A stretch of DNA of 64,000 nucleotides from Moritella yayanosii (GCF_900465055.1 NZ_LS483250.1:4340001-4404000); one strand, 5' to 3'. Counted from the stretch's first letter, positions 1 to 8,887 are shown. The notes: generated from the letters alone by a model not told the origin. Made by a program: numbers and translations.

Positions 1-200
1 TCATGTTAATACGCATTTACATTGCTTCTGGTCTAGATCTTCGATCCATTAGAGTATTTAGGCTTTTTCGTCTTGTGCGAATACTTAAATTATTTAAATA
101 TAAACAAGCGTATGCAGAAGCACCAACTGAAACCGTATATTTAACGCTTAATGTTGATGATGTAATCCCGACTAAACTGATCAAATACCAAGACATGTAG
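1..200 (+). pseudogene. Voltage-gated ion channel fragment fused to the tail of an exported protein
   Basis: The reading frame enters from outside the window. Its first ~33 visible residues have arginines at every third position (RSIRVFRLFRLVRILK), the hallmark of an S4 voltage-sensor helix of Kv-type ion transporters. From base 100 the sequence switches to a near-identical copy of the last 120 bp (2904-3023) of the exported-protein gene at 2387-3004, keeping frame to that gene's stop. The pore region that should follow S4 is absent, so this is a recombination chimera and not a working channel. Whether the upstream half of the channel is intact cannot be seen. Confidence 0.6.
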
Positions 201-221
201 ATTACAGTACTGACTGTCTCA

Positions 222-365
222 TTATATATCACAATTATCTGGGATTGGATCTTCTCGTCCTTGATTAGACTCCAGAACAGCAAGTATGGAATTATGTCGG
301 TGCTCTGATGGACACCAGTATTCAGTATATTCATCAGGTTTTTATGGGTCGTATTCATGGTAAAC
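222..365 (-). pseudogene. Lipoprotein gene fragment (second copy of 31280-31495)
   Basis: Read on the minus strand, this segment encodes the mature part of the small lipoprotein found intact at 31280-31495 (shared stretches around KPDEY, EYWCPSEH and QGREDPIPDNCDI) and ends at a TAA at 222-224. The signal peptide and lipobox are missing: upstream of about 365 the sequence jumps to the region that lies further upstream of the intact gene. It therefore has an internal deletion removing start and export signal and is presumably dead. Confidence 0.6.
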
Positions 366-367
366 GC

Positions 368-596
368 ACGATATTACATGCAGGTTTTAGTTGTGTAAAC
401 AATTGAGATGTAAGTGTATGTCAGCACTTTATGTGGAGCGTTGCTGTGAATTTATCGGCCAATATGATTTTTACTATTTTGGTGAGATCTGTAAGATTAG
501 TCTCCATTTACTAACCAAGATCAACACATAGCCAATCAGTCAATCTTCACTCTCGACATTAAATTTTCGCCAAGGATAAAGTAGTCTCATCTTGGC
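368..596. repeat. Diverged duplicate of 3025-3252
   Basis: About 228 bp here matches 3025-3252, and part of it matches the yaeP leader at 18361-18494. The copies share the block beginning TTTTAGTTGTGTAAACAATTG and the block around CTCGACATTAAATT. A short open frame (418-531, MSALYVE...) is partly conserved in the other copy (3075-3143), but its length differs and I do not regard it as an established gene. The stretch 597-747 holds no gene I can support. Confidence 0.6.
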
Positions 597-747
597 TCTC
601 CATGTAATAAAAAGGATTAAATGCGGTTGTTTTATTTGGCATATTAACTCGCCATTTCTATTTGTAAGTACCAGTGATATTCATATTTAATAAGTAATGA
701 TAAATGATATTATTTTAAATCATCTATGAATAATCTAAGGATAGATT

Positions 748-1411
748 ATGTCAAATCAAGTCATTGTAAAAAATACGGAATTTCAATTTAACATTCGATC
801 TTTTCATCCAGAGACGGATTTTGGCTGGAGTGGGTTGAAATTTGAGAGGGATAATCGTGGTTTTTCGAATTTTCCTAGTGGAAGGGGTAAATATTAGAGG
901 TGTCTTATCTCCCAAGGGGAGTGCAAACTCTGCGTTTGTGAAAGGGGTTCCTAATGGTGTTAGCCATTATACAATAAAGGGTAAATACGGAGGCGTTAAT
1001 CATGCTATGCCTGGTTCTCCTGAATTACAAAAAAACTTTGGTTTTTCATATGTGCCAACACTCGATGTTAATTATCAGATTAAAGTGAGTTTAGATAGAG
1101 CTAAAAGACATGTTGATAGCAAAGGGCAATCAGTATTTTTAGGCGTGCACGTTCGTAAAGGCGCTGCTCCCGTAAGTTTAAGTCTTAATCTTAATTACCC
1201 TATGATCGCGTGTGCTGTAAGATTACCAATCGATGATGATGGTAATTTTGAAGGGACTATTGGTGATGAAATTACACGTAGAAGTGATTCAGATACAAAA
1301 CTAACATATCAGAAAATTGAAGTATGGAATCAGAAGTTTTTACAAATTTATCCTAACCATGGTCATTGTATGGCATTAGAAAAAGCGAGCTTAGACGGGT
1401 TTTTTCAATGA
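748..1411 (+). pseudogene. Uncharacterised protein, frameshifted at a G4 run
   Basis: An ATG at 748 with a good ribosome-binding site (AAGGA at about 738) opens a frame (MSNQVIVKNTEFQFN...) that stops at 895-897. A second frame, open from before 842 to 1411, continues what looks like the same protein (NIRGVLSPKG...). Removing one G from GGGG at 884-887 joins the two into a single protein of about 220 residues. I do not recognise the family. There is no signal peptide or membrane helix, and the C-terminal half has hydrophobic beta-like strands (PVSLSLNLNYP). The stop overlaps the start of the lipoprotein gene downstream (ATGA at 1408), so the two form a pair. The shift could be a mutation, a phase-variable tract or a sequencing error. 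Confidence 0.5.
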
Positions 1412-1914
1412 TTAAAAAGATAAATAAACACAATAAAATGAATGTTTTCTCTATGCTATGCCTTTTAACTTTGAGTCTGTTTATGGTTGCATGTGATGAA
1501 ACCCCACCAAGAGACCCTGAAATGTACATTATCCCCGATGGATATATTGGAACTTTTCATATCGTTTACAATGTCACCAACGGACAACCTAAGAAAATGC
1601 AAGATGGTTTTAGGGTATATGAAATCCCTGAGAATGGTGAATTGAAGTTGCTAACAGATCGTTATACTACCAATTTAGATGATATTCCTGAAAATACGAA
1701 AAACCAAAGTACGATTTATGGAGGAAGCATGGGAACCAGCAAATATTCTTTTCTTCCTTGTGTACTTGAGAGTCAGACATTTATTGTTGGAATCAAGAAA
1801 GATATTTTAGATGGGGTAAATAATTTTGAATTAGGGGATAGGGCTGTAACCAGAACAATTAATTGTGCAGGAATGGAAGGCAACGAACTTTATTACCCAG
1901 ATTTAGAACCATAG
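1408..1914 (+). CDS. Small lipoprotein, probably inner-membrane retained
   Basis: A 168-residue protein with a basic N-terminus, a hydrophobic segment (residues 11-28) and a lipobox ending MVAC, with Cys29 as the predicted lipidated residue. Asp at position +2 is the classical Lol-avoidance signal in enterics and suggests retention in the inner membrane. The mature part is polar with no recognised domain. I chose ATG 1408 over an upstream in-frame ATG at 1366 because it overlaps the stop of the preceding frame as ATGA, indicating translational coupling. A fragment of this gene's signal-peptide region is repeated at 28925-28988. The pairing with the preceding cytosolic protein could suggest an effector/immunity-like arrangement, but that is speculation. 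Confidence 0.6.
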   Translation: MIKKINKHNKMNVFSMLCLLTLSLFMVACDETPPRDPEMYIIPDGYIGTFHIVYNVTNGQPKKMQDGFRVYEIPENGELKLLTDRYTTNLDDIPENTKNQSTIYGGSMGTSKYSFLPCVLESQTFIVGIKKDILDGVNNFELGDRAVTRTINCAGMEGNELYYPDLEP

Positions 1915-2000
1915 AGTCTCAGCAATAACGTATGCGATGGTGACTATAGCTAGAATTCTACCTTGTGCTCACAGCCCTTACCTACCAAGCCAAAAAGCAA

Positions 2001-2040
2001 AAAGGCGGGCATGACTATACCCATATCAATGCTCGCCTTT
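2001..2040. terminator. Terminator-like hairpin, copy 1 of 4
   Basis: The arms AAAGGCGGGCAT and ATGCTCGCCTTT pair with one mismatch. Related hairpins occur at 18711-18747, 19358-19403 and 31624-31669. It lies downstream of the lipoprotein gene and, in the other direction, downstream of a guaC remnant. Confidence 0.6.
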
Positions 2041-2165
2041 GTTAGCTTAAATACGCAGTTCTAGACATACATATTTAATTACTAATTGATTATTTACCGA
2101 ATACGTTGTTTTCTTGCTCAAGTACACGGATAAAGGTAGTCCGTTTACTTATCTCTTTTATGCGA
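2041..2165 (-). pseudogene. guaC 3'-end remnant
   Basis: This closely matches 31670-31794, which is the sequence just after guaC plus the last ~24 codons of guaC on the minus strand (…[14 protein letters not shown]). Several substitutions are present, including one that moves the stop by a codon. Nothing of the rest of guaC is here; beyond 2165 the sequence changes to something else. It is a duplicated scrap carried together with the neighbouring terminator hairpin. Confidence 0.7.
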
Positions 2166-2215
2166 CATTTCGTATAAAAAACATTATCGTAATTAAGTGA
2201 GTTGATGAGAGTTTA
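2166..2215 (+). repeat. Copy of the leader of the 18944 lipoprotein gene
   Basis: The bases around TAATTAAGTGAGTTGATGA match 18917-18945, immediately before the start of the lipoprotein gene at 18944. Here no gene follows; the match ends where coding sequence would begin. It is one more fragment in the mosaic. Confidence 0.5.
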
Positions 2216-2289
2216 CCTTATTCAACGCTAGGTGCAATTCCGCGCCAGTTAAAAAGTTTTTATGTCATGGTAGAAAGTTTAATATGCAC

Positions 2290-2332
2290 CCCCCCAGAAG
2301 GGAACTACATTATCCTTTCGAGGGGGCTTTTT
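2290..2332 (+). terminator. Rho-independent terminator
   Basis: A C-rich arm (CCCCC then AGAAGG) pairs with CCTTTCGAGGGGG and is followed by CTTTTTAATTT on the plus strand. The gene it once served is not visible; the stretch 2216-2289 holds no gene. Confidence 0.65.
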
Positions 2333-2386
2333 AATTTGGTTTTCACTGTATTATGTCTACAGATAAGCAGAAGGAAGGTGTGAATA

Positions 2387-3004
2387 ATGAAAAAGTTAAT
2401 TTATATCGCATTGGCATGTGTCAGTGTGTTGGCAATAGTAATTGTAATTCGTTCTATGGGTGATAACAGCAGCAAGAGGCAAGATTATTACTCTGAAGTT
2501 ATATTGACGTTATTTAGCATGAAGACCAGCAGTGATTTTATTATTAATTTACCCGATAGCGGATCAGGCGTTAAACTGACAACGATAATTGGCTTAGGGA
2601 CGGCAGAAGGTAAAGCGCAGGGCAATTATCACGTAGATGAAGAACGTGGTGAGGTATTGTTAGACTTCATGCACATCAGTGTTTTAAGCCCAACGACATC
2701 TGACAATTTAATGTATTTTGCCGCACCATTCAGTGTCAGCAATCAAGGCAGTGGTGTATTTACTTATATTGGCTTGTTTGAACAAGATCTTGATAACCAA
2801 ACCATACGACATTTGGATTCTTATTTTATTGGCGACCGTATTCGGCTTAATGAGATGGGTATTTATGGCTCGAATATAGAGTTGTCATTCAATCAGCATG
2901 GTGATAAACAAGCGTATGCAGAAGCACCAACTGAAACCGTACACTTAACGCTTAATGTTGATGATGTAATCCCGACTAAACTGATCAAACATCAGGACAT
3001 GTAG
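2387..3004 (+). CDS. Membrane-anchored or secreted protein of unknown function
   Basis: A 205-residue protein with a basic start (MKK) and one hydrophobic segment (about residues 4-22), followed by a polar, beta-rich extracytoplasmic part. No lipobox cysteine is in the right place, so it is either cleaved and secreted or anchored by the N-terminal helix. The ribosome-binding site GAAGGAAGG lies just upstream. I do not recognise a family. The last 120 bp are duplicated at 100-219, where they are fused to an ion-channel fragment. The protein sits alone between a terminator upstream and a yaeP remnant downstream. Confidence 0.6.
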   Translation: MKKLIYIALACVSVLAIVIVIRSMGDNSSKRQDYYSEVILTLFSMKTSSDFIINLPDSGSGVKLTTIIGLGTAEGKAQGNYHVDEERGEVLLDFMHISVLSPTTSDNLMYFAAPFSVSNQGSGVFTYIGLFEQDLDNQTIRHLDSYFIGDRIRLNEMGIYGSNIELSFNQHGDKQAYAEAPTETVHLTLNVDDVIPTKLIKHQDM

Positions 3005-3024
3005 GTTACAGTACTGACTGTCTA

Positions 3025-3252
3025 ACGATGTTACATGTGTGTTTTAGTTGTGTAAACAATTGAGATGTAAGTGTATGTCAGCACTTTATGTGGAGCATCG
3101 CTATGAATTTATCTGCCAATATGATTTTTACTATTTTGGTTAGGGCTGTAAGATTAGTGTCCATTTACCAACCAAGATCAACGCATCCCCAATCAATCCA
3201 CCTTAACGCTCGACATTAAATTACTGCTAAGGATAAAATAGTCCTATCTTTG
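3025..3252. repeat. Diverged duplicate of 368-596
   Basis: This is the second copy of the repeat described at 368-596. Its right part continues into a yaeP leader and yaeP start that match 18361-18610. The lipoprotein fragment present in the first copy (222-365) is absent here, so the two copies differ by an insertion/deletion. Confidence 0.6.
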
Positions 3253-3286
3253 TTTTAAACAGATTCTTCTTTAATAAGGTATTACC

Positions 3287-3412
3287 ATGAACGTTTATCA
3301 GTGTTGTGACAAAATCCGTGAACTGTATGCATTAATTGGCAGTGGCGATCAGGGTTATATTCCAAAAGCGATTGGCTGTGCGATTAAAGCGTTAAACGAT
3401 ACATTTCTCTAG
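3287..3412 (+). pseudogene. Truncated yaeP copy
   Basis: The first 38 codons nearly match the intact yaeP at 18495-18698 ([13 protein letters not shown]...), including the leader and ribosome-binding site. After KALND the sequence diverges and stops within three codons. The C-terminal half of the domain is missing, so this is a recombination-truncated duplicate. Confidence 0.8.
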
Positions 3413-3460
3413 GGTTAGAATTTACGGGACAGTGTGTGAATGAAGCAATTCAAATTGACA

Positions 3461-4738
3461 TTATTTTCCCTTGATACGCCAAGGTTTAAACGTCAACCAC
3501 AGCAGCAAACCGGGGACCTGCAATACAATCAAACAACCCATTGACCATTGATAGGCCACAATGGGATAGTGACCATCAACGCTTTGCCACTGACCAATCA
3601 CAATACCCACTACCCACTGCACCACAAAAGCTAGTACAAATACCACCAAATTGAATGAAGAACTAACCCGACCTGCAAGATCAGGTGATACCGATTGTGC
3701 CACAATCGCATAATTCATGGTTGTTGATGTGCCAAAAAACGCAAAACCAGCAACCAGTAAATAAGGTGATATGTCCAAACCACTGATCATCAATATTTGA
3801 ATAGCAACAAACATAGTGATACCACAACCACAGATCATTAACGGCTGAACACCATACCTACGTAGGAAATCGGCTAGCGAGCCAAAGCTCAATGAACCTG
3901 CCACCATAGCAACGGTGCCATACATCAACACATCTGCCATTGAAGCCACATCTAAGCCTCCCATATCTCGTAACCATGGGCCCATCCACAGTGATAATAT
4001 TGCCATATACGTAGCATGAGCAAACACCGAATACACCACTAAACGCCAAAATGACCACGAACCATAAAGTCTCGCTACTTCTCTACTCATATCCACTAAA
4101 CGTGTTTTTTTCTTGGGATAGTGGCCCGTCACACTAAAGTAAATAATGATACTGGCAGCAGCCGTTAAACCAGCGAGCATAAAAAATGCTTCGCGCCAGT
4201 CAAAAATACTCACCAACTGATGTAATGGTGTGGTTGAAGCCATCGCCCCAAGTCCACCAACCGCCAATAAGCATGCGGTACTTAAAGGTAAACGTTCGAG
4301 TGGCAACCAAATAGAACAAGCCTTAATCGCACTCATTAATGAACCTGCCACACCCAAACCAATTAAGCCTCGGCCAACCAACAAACCTAATTCAGATTGC
4401 GCCGTGGCAAAAACAAGTGACCCAATGGCGGCAATAAATAACATCGGACTTTGCACCGCCCTTGGGCCGTAGCGGTCAAGCAAAACCCCTAGCGGTAACT
4501 GCGCAGCGGCAAAAGTGAGAAAATAAATGCTGGTCATTAAACCTAAACTGCTCGCAGGCAAAGATAAATCGTGCGATAAATCACCATATATCACTGTATT
4601 AATGGTTCTAAATAAATATGAAATAAAGTGCCCCAATCCAAAAGGCACTAAAATCGTTAAAAAGAGCATCGTAAAGTTTTTTTTCCTTGCTTTACTGCCA
4701 TCACAGGTTAAATTTTCACTGTTACTCATATTGTTCAC
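3461..4738 (-). CDS. MFS transporter, likely exporter of the cluster product
   Basis: A 425-residue protein with about 12 hydrophobic helices and the MFS loop 2-3 signature (GVLLDRYGPR), plus a related repeat in the second half (GSLADFLRRYG). The first half has the long hydrophobic, small-residue helices typical of drug/metabolite antiporters. It is the last gene of the minus-strand operon and overlaps the 3' end of the LanB-like gene by 17 bases, which argues for co-expression. The first in-frame start is GTG at 4738; an ATG at 4729 is an alternative, and neither has a strong ribosome-binding site. Export of the mature amino-acid-like product is inferred from context. Import of a precursor is possible. 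Confidence 0.8.
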   Translation of the reverse strand: MNNMSNSENLTCDGSKARKKNFTMLFLTILVPFGLGHFISYLFRTINTVIYGDLSHDLSLPASSLGLMTSIYFLTFAAAQLPLGVLLDRYGPRAVQSPMLFIAAIGSLVFATAQSELGLLVGRGLIGLGVAGSLMSAIKACSIWLPLERLPLSTACLLAVGGLGAMASTTPLHQLVSIFDWREAFFMLAGLTAAASIIIYFSVTGHYPKKKTRLVDMSREVARLYGSWSFWRLVVYSVFAHATYMAILSLWMGPWLRDMGGLDVASMADVLMYGTVAMVAGSLSFGSLADFLRRYGVQPLMICGCGITMFVAIQILMISGLDISPYLLVAGFAFFGTSTTMNYAIVAQSVSPDLAGRVSSSFNLVVFVLAFVVQWVVGIVIGQWQSVDGHYPIVAYQWSMGCLIVLQVPGLLLWLTFKPWRIKGK

Positions 4739-7193
4739 TACTTACCGGCTTGTTATTATCGCTGATGATCATCGAAGTTCTTATCTCTGCGCAAAATTTA
4801 CCGCGCTTATCAGCAAACCACAAAGCATTTGGATCTGGCAACATCTCAGAAACGCGAATAACCTTGGCTTTTTTTAGTGCACTGACCAAAGCATCCAATG
4901 ATAACGGATTATCAAAATCAACAAAAAACGGTTTCGGTTCACTGTCACATTTGACAAATATCCAGCGCGGCATTTGGTATTTATCTTTCCACAAGCGCCA
5001 CTGGACAAATAACCCCAGCTCATCCTTACTCGACACCGGCCAGTCACTTGACTCAAAAGACCAAGTGCGGCGCTTGTATATCGAGCGATTAAATAAGATC
5101 CGACGACACTCATGACGCGGGATAATATCACCAGCCAAGTCAAATAATAATTGATGCAACTGTGTATTGTGAACACAAAGCAAATCTTCGTTAAAATAGC
5201 CTAATCGGTCAGTCACTCGTAACCTGCCATCAACCAGTACTATCTGAGCTCGCCCGGCAGAAAATTGGTTAGCAAGTGCCACGCAACCACCGCCAGTAGG
5301 CAAAATCAATTGTTGATAATTGTTAATAATCGGCCAATCAATGTGAGAACGCTGATAACTGGTTGGCGTATCTGCAAGTATCAATCGTGGTGAGCTGAAT
5401 AATGACTTAACCTCAGCATTAATCTGCTGGTTAAATGGGCTAAAATGTGCCGCGACTGGCTGGCTTAAGGTATGAACCGCCGGGTGAACCTCTCCGATGA
5501 TTAAATGATAATCGCCTGCATTTAATGCCTCTTGACTGCTAGCTGATAACATAAAATCAGGTGAGTGAAAGGCATCACCAAACACCTCAAAGTGCTGGGC
5601 ATCTGGGCAAGATTCATTTAAATAACTCATTAATACAGTAAAATCATCACTCGTGAGTTGTATTTCGGCACTGTCAACTGCGTTTTCATTTTTAGCGTCA
5701 ACAGTAGTCAGAATTTCCCCCCAACTTTGCTGTAATACCGTGGTAATACGAGTCTGAACTTGTTGCCCAATGTCATCCTGCAACGGTTTAAGTGCATTAA
5801 GAAAGGTCAAAATATTGAGTTCATCAGTGTCATATTCGCTGCAACACTGTGACCATACACCTAACCAATGCTGATGCAATTCATAAGCAGTCACCCTAGT
5901 TAACCATTGATAAAGTAATATTAACGGCGTAAAATCTTCCTCGATATGTTTTTTTATCGTTTGATTAAACGACACCTGTGTATCACGTGAACAATCTTCA
6001 TAAACCGGATATCGGCCAACATACATTTCACCACTTGAACGGCTTAATGAAACATTTGCCGCGCTAAGCAGGTTATTCAAATTAACCAGCGCAATTTGAC
6101 GTTGTTCTAATGAACCCGATGCGTAAGCTTCACGCTGTGATTCAAGTTCAGTAAAGGTATTAAGCCATTGTTGAGTAAAGTCAGTCGGTAATTTCGCGTC
6201 AACAAGTTTATCCGCCAATGCTTTAAGCGGATTTTCGACTCTCGGTGACAAGACAAATCCAATTTTAATAATGCCGGCATCAATCAACCTTTTAAGCGCT
6301 ACATCATTGTCAATCATTAGCTTTGCTAACAAGGAATCACAATTGTAAACATGCGCATGGTGCTGTAACAACCGTACGATATTAAGCATATCACCGCTGA
6401 GTTGGCGTGATTTTTCTAGCGGATAAAACAACACGTCATCGACCAGCACACACCCGGTATTAAGCATCAATGGCACTTTATTGGCATCAGGGCATTGTTC
6501 ATTTAATTGTCCGATAATGCGCTGAATCACCCAGCTTTCAAAAAATGTTTTTCTTGATCTGAGCCAATTTCCCTCAGCATGGTTCACCTCAACTAATGCA
6601 TCTTGATCGGCTAAAAATTGACCCCAAGTAATTGGGCCGAAAAAGCTACAAGTATCATTTTTGGTGCAAAATCGTTGGGCATAACTCCAGCCTAAACGGA
6701 TTTTTTGTTTTTTACGGCTATCGTTAAATCCTGCTCGTCCTTCAACCAGAGACTTAATTCGTTTACAGGCTTCAGGATTAGAAATAAACAAAGCTTCGCT
6801 AATCTCTGGCTGGTCAAGAAAATCAATCAATCGCTGCCGAGTTTGTTCAGTATATTTAGAAAAATCGCTATCTAGATCGATTTTCATTTTTGCTAATGTG
6901 GTTTGCAATTGATTCAGTTGCTCTGTTGCATCGCCTAACTTTCCCCGAAGCTCGACGGGTAACACACGGATACTAAGCTGTTCCCCATCGTTTAATTTAC
7001 GCAAAAAATTACGGCTGCTTTGCTCCCCAAATTCAATTAGCTGAGTCTTTAAATTAGCTTTAATGGTTTGAGCTTGTCCGACAAGCATATAATAATCATT
7101 GAAATGTGGTAAATTGGGCAAATCAGTCAAACTGATCAGTTCTTCAATTTCAAAACCTGTTGAGCGTAACCAAAAATAATCAGAACATTTCAT
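4722..7193 (-). CDS. tglB: LanB-like dehydratase-family protein, probable peptide aminoacyl-tRNA ligase
   Basis: An 823-residue protein with features of the lantibiotic dehydratase N-terminal (glutamylation) domain. These include the central block FCTKNDTCSFFGPITWG, near residue 175, that corresponds to the tSPFs region, and a C-terminal WRLWKDKYQMPRW...EMLPDP block. I see no separate SpaB-type elimination domain after it. LanB proteins lacking elimination act in pearlin pathways as PEARLs, adding an amino acid from aminoacyl-tRNA to the C-terminus of a scaffold peptide (established for TglB, which adds Cys). It starts inside the stop of the upstream partner gene (ATGA), so the two are translationally coupled. 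The context with an MNIO, a CmoA-like enzyme and an M50 protease supports the PEARL reading. Substrate identity is inference. Confidence 0.75.
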   Translation of the reverse strand: MKCSDYFWLRSTGFEIEELISLTDLPNLPHFNDYYMLVGQAQTIKANLKTQLIEFGEQSSRNFLRKLNDGEQLSIRVLPVELRGKLGDATEQLNQLQTTLAKMKIDLDSDFSKYTEQTRQRLIDFLDQPEISEALFISNPEACKRIKSLVEGRAGFNDSRKKQKIRLGWSYAQRFCTKNDTCSFFGPITWGQFLADQDALVEVNHAEGNWLRSRKTFFESWVIQRIIGQLNEQCPDANKVPLMLNTGCVLVDDVLFYPLEKSRQLSGDMLNIVRLLQHHAHVYNCDSLLAKLMIDNDVALKRLIDAGIIKIGFVLSPRVENPLKALADKLVDAKLPTDFTQQWLNTFTELESQREAYASGSLEQRQIALVNLNNLLSAANVSLSRSSGEMYVGRYPVYEDCSRDTQVSFNQTIKKHIEEDFTPLILLYQWLTRVTAYELHQHWLGVWSQCCSEYDTDELNILTFLNALKPLQDDIGQQVQTRITTVLQQSWGEILTTVDAKNENAVDSAEIQLTSDDFTVLMSYLNESCPDAQHFEVFGDAFHSPDFMLSASSQEALNAGDYHLIIGEVHPAVHTLSQPVAAHFSPFNQQINAEVKSLFSSPRLILADTPTSYQRSHIDWPIINNYQQLILPTGGGCVALANQFSAGRAQIVLVDGRLRVTDRLGYFNEDLLCVHNTQLHQLLFDLAGDIIPRHECRRILFNRSIYKRRTWSFESSDWPVSSKDELGLFVQWRLWKDKYQMPRWIFVKCDSEPKPFFVDFDNPLSLDALVSALKKAKVIRVSEMLPDPNALWFADKRGKFCAEIRTSMIISDNNKPVSSEQYE

Positions 7194-7981
7194 GAGTGAT
7201 TTTCCCGGCGTTTTAATGCATTAAGGCTGATCAACTTATCTAACACTTGTAAAGATTGTGCATCGAGTTGGCGACAATCGTGTGGTGGCGCTGCGATAAG
7301 TTCAACGCTTTTTTGATTAATTAAGCTGTATTTGTGTCTAGACGTTAATGTAGGTAGCACCACCAAATAGTTTTCAGTCACCGAATCCAATTCGGTTTTA
7401 CCTAAATCGCTTTTGCGTCTCAGCCAATCAGAAAGGCGATGTTTACTTTGATAGACCATCGACATATTTGTGGTGATAATATCACCTTCGGCACTTGGGT
7501 CATCCCCAGGTACACCATCGCGCAATGACAAATAAAGATCAACAGACTTCTCTTCTAAACCCAGTAAATCGATGGTGATATCGTTCAAATCCAACGCTTG
7601 TTGCTCTTTGGTTAACCAAATAATCACATCTTTACAATAGGTATAAACATAGGGGCCGTAATCACGCCATTCAGACGCTCGAAGAAATTTTTTAGAAAAC
7701 TCAGTCAAGTCGACCTGCTGAGCAATCAATGCCCGCAAAGATAAAGGCGCTCCTGTTTCCAACGCATTGACAAATGAATTAACCAATCTAAATTGATAGT
7801 TTTCGACAAACCATTTGGCTTCATCATAACCGTCCGCGTAAGCCTCAATTACTTCAATTTCTTCTGCACTGAAACCGTCAAGTTTACTGGATAAATTGCC
7901 TTTATTTACCAGTATGGTTGCTTGCAATGCCTCATCACGTAAAATTCTACGCCAGGTATTCCAAACGATATTAGCTTTCAT
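7190..7981 (-). CDS. tglI: MNIO partner protein (TglI-like)
   Basis: A 263-residue soluble protein without signal peptide or obvious catalytic motif. It begins 3 bases after the DUF692/MNIO stop and overlaps the LanB-like gene by 4 bases. MNIO enzymes that modify RiPP peptides (MbnB, TglH, ApyH) usually need an adjacent partner that binds the leader peptide and delivers it. Position, size and acidic/aromatic N-terminal half (DGYDEAKWFVENYQF) fit such a partner. I could not identify a specific sequence signature, so the assignment rests mainly on neighbourhood. Confidence 0.6.
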   Translation of the reverse strand: MKANIVWNTWRRILRDEALQATILVNKGNLSSKLDGFSAEEIEVIEAYADGYDEAKWFVENYQFRLVNSFVNALETGAPLSLRALIAQQVDLTEFSKKFLRASEWRDYGPYVYTYCKDVIIWLTKEQQALDLNDITIDLLGLEEKSVDLYLSLRDGVPGDDPSAEGDIITTNMSMVYQSKHRLSDWLRRKSDLGKTELDSVTENYLVVLPTLTSRHKYSLINQKSVELIAAPPHDCRQLDAQSLQVLDKLISLNALKRRENHS

Positions 7982-7984
7982 TAT

Positions 7985-8887
7985 TCAGCCCCCTTTTTTT
8001 GACGCCATTGCGCGATCCCATATCGCTTGCGCACGCTTAACATCAGCTGTAATCATATTTTCATCCTGCTCACCCATCACCCGAGTTAATTTGTGATGTG
8101 CTTGTCCCTGATATTCTAAAATAATCGCGGCGGGTGTAGCTCTTTGCAATAACTCTTCGTACAAGTCCCATACAGGTTCGGGCACTTGAGAATCATGCCA
8201 GTCATGATAGATACCCTCCGCCCAACTTCCCCCAGCCAAATGCACTGCAATAACCTTATCTAGAGGGATTGTGTCAAGGTAATCTTGCAAATCATAGTTG
8301 GGTAAATTAACAGAATTAGTATAAATGTTATGTAAATCTAAATGTAAAAACGTTCCTGAACGGTCGACCATACGTGCCAAAAATTCAGCCTCTTTCATTT
8401 CAGCGCCTGGACAAGGTAAATAATAAGCCGCATTTTCATGAGCTAAAGGCATACCGTAAATGTCTTGTAATTGCGCTGCACGATCAGCACAGCGAACAAC
8501 TTCATCATGAGAAAATTGGATTGGACTACTCCAAATATCCAACCACGATTCATCGCCATAAAAACAATGATTTGCGACCCATGGACTGTTGATCATTTTG
8601 GCCAGAGGCACGTGTCTTTTCACAGCAGCGGTGGTATGTAATGGACTGAAACCAAAGTCACATCCATAGTTTGAATGCCCTAACAAAGTGAACCTTTCAC
8701 CCAGTTTGCTGATCAGTTCAGTAATACCTGGTTTGATGATCTGAGGACCATCCATCGGAGCCATGATATTGTCGAGTAAAATTTCTAGTAAATCGACTTT
8801 CAGAGATTCAAACGGGAACCAGTCAAGAATTTCAGGGTTATATTGAATACCAACGCCAATAGGCGATGGTTTTGTGATTATGGACAT
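7985..8887 (-). CDS. tglH: MNIO / DUF692 multinuclear iron oxidase (TglH-like)
   Basis: A 300-residue TIM-barrel protein of the DUF692 (UPF0276) family. Metal-ligand motifs are in the expected order: GVGI near 11, His71 (LLGH), NH at 106-107, HEN at 150-152, LDLHN at 183-187, VHLAGG at 215-220 and HDWHD at 228-232, with a final ILEYQG strand. MNIOs use two or three irons and O2 to rearrange peptide residues, mostly Cys; TglH excises the beta-carbon of a C-terminal Cys. The start ATG at 8887 has AGGATAG upstream. It lies directly after the scaffold-peptide gene and a hairpin, and its partner gene follows at once. The exact reaction here is inferred. Confidence 0.88.
   Translation of the reverse strand: MSIITKPSPIGVGIQYNPEILDWFPFESLKVDLLEILLDNIMAPMDGPQIIKPGITELISKLGERFTLLGHSNYGCDFGFSPLHTTAAVKRHVPLAKMINSPWVANHCFYGDESWLDIWSSPIQFSHDEVVRCADRAAQLQDIYGMPLAHENAAYYLPCPGAEMKEAEFLARMVDRSGTFLHLDLHNIYTNSVNLPNYDLQDYLDTIPLDKVIAVHLAGGSWAEGIYHDWHDSQVPEPVWDLYEELLQRATPAAIILEYQGQAHHKLTRVMGEQDENMITADVKRAQAIWDRAMASKKGG

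Noticed and set aside
17-358. 113-residue minus-strand frame
   Set aside because: It runs across the lipoprotein fragment in the wrong frame and across the repeat; the lipoprotein frame itself is the real relic.
418-531. Possible 37-residue gene MSALYVE...
   Set aside because: Partly conserved in the copy at 3075-3143, but that copy stops at 22 residues and neither has a convincing ribosome-binding site; duplication explains the similarity.
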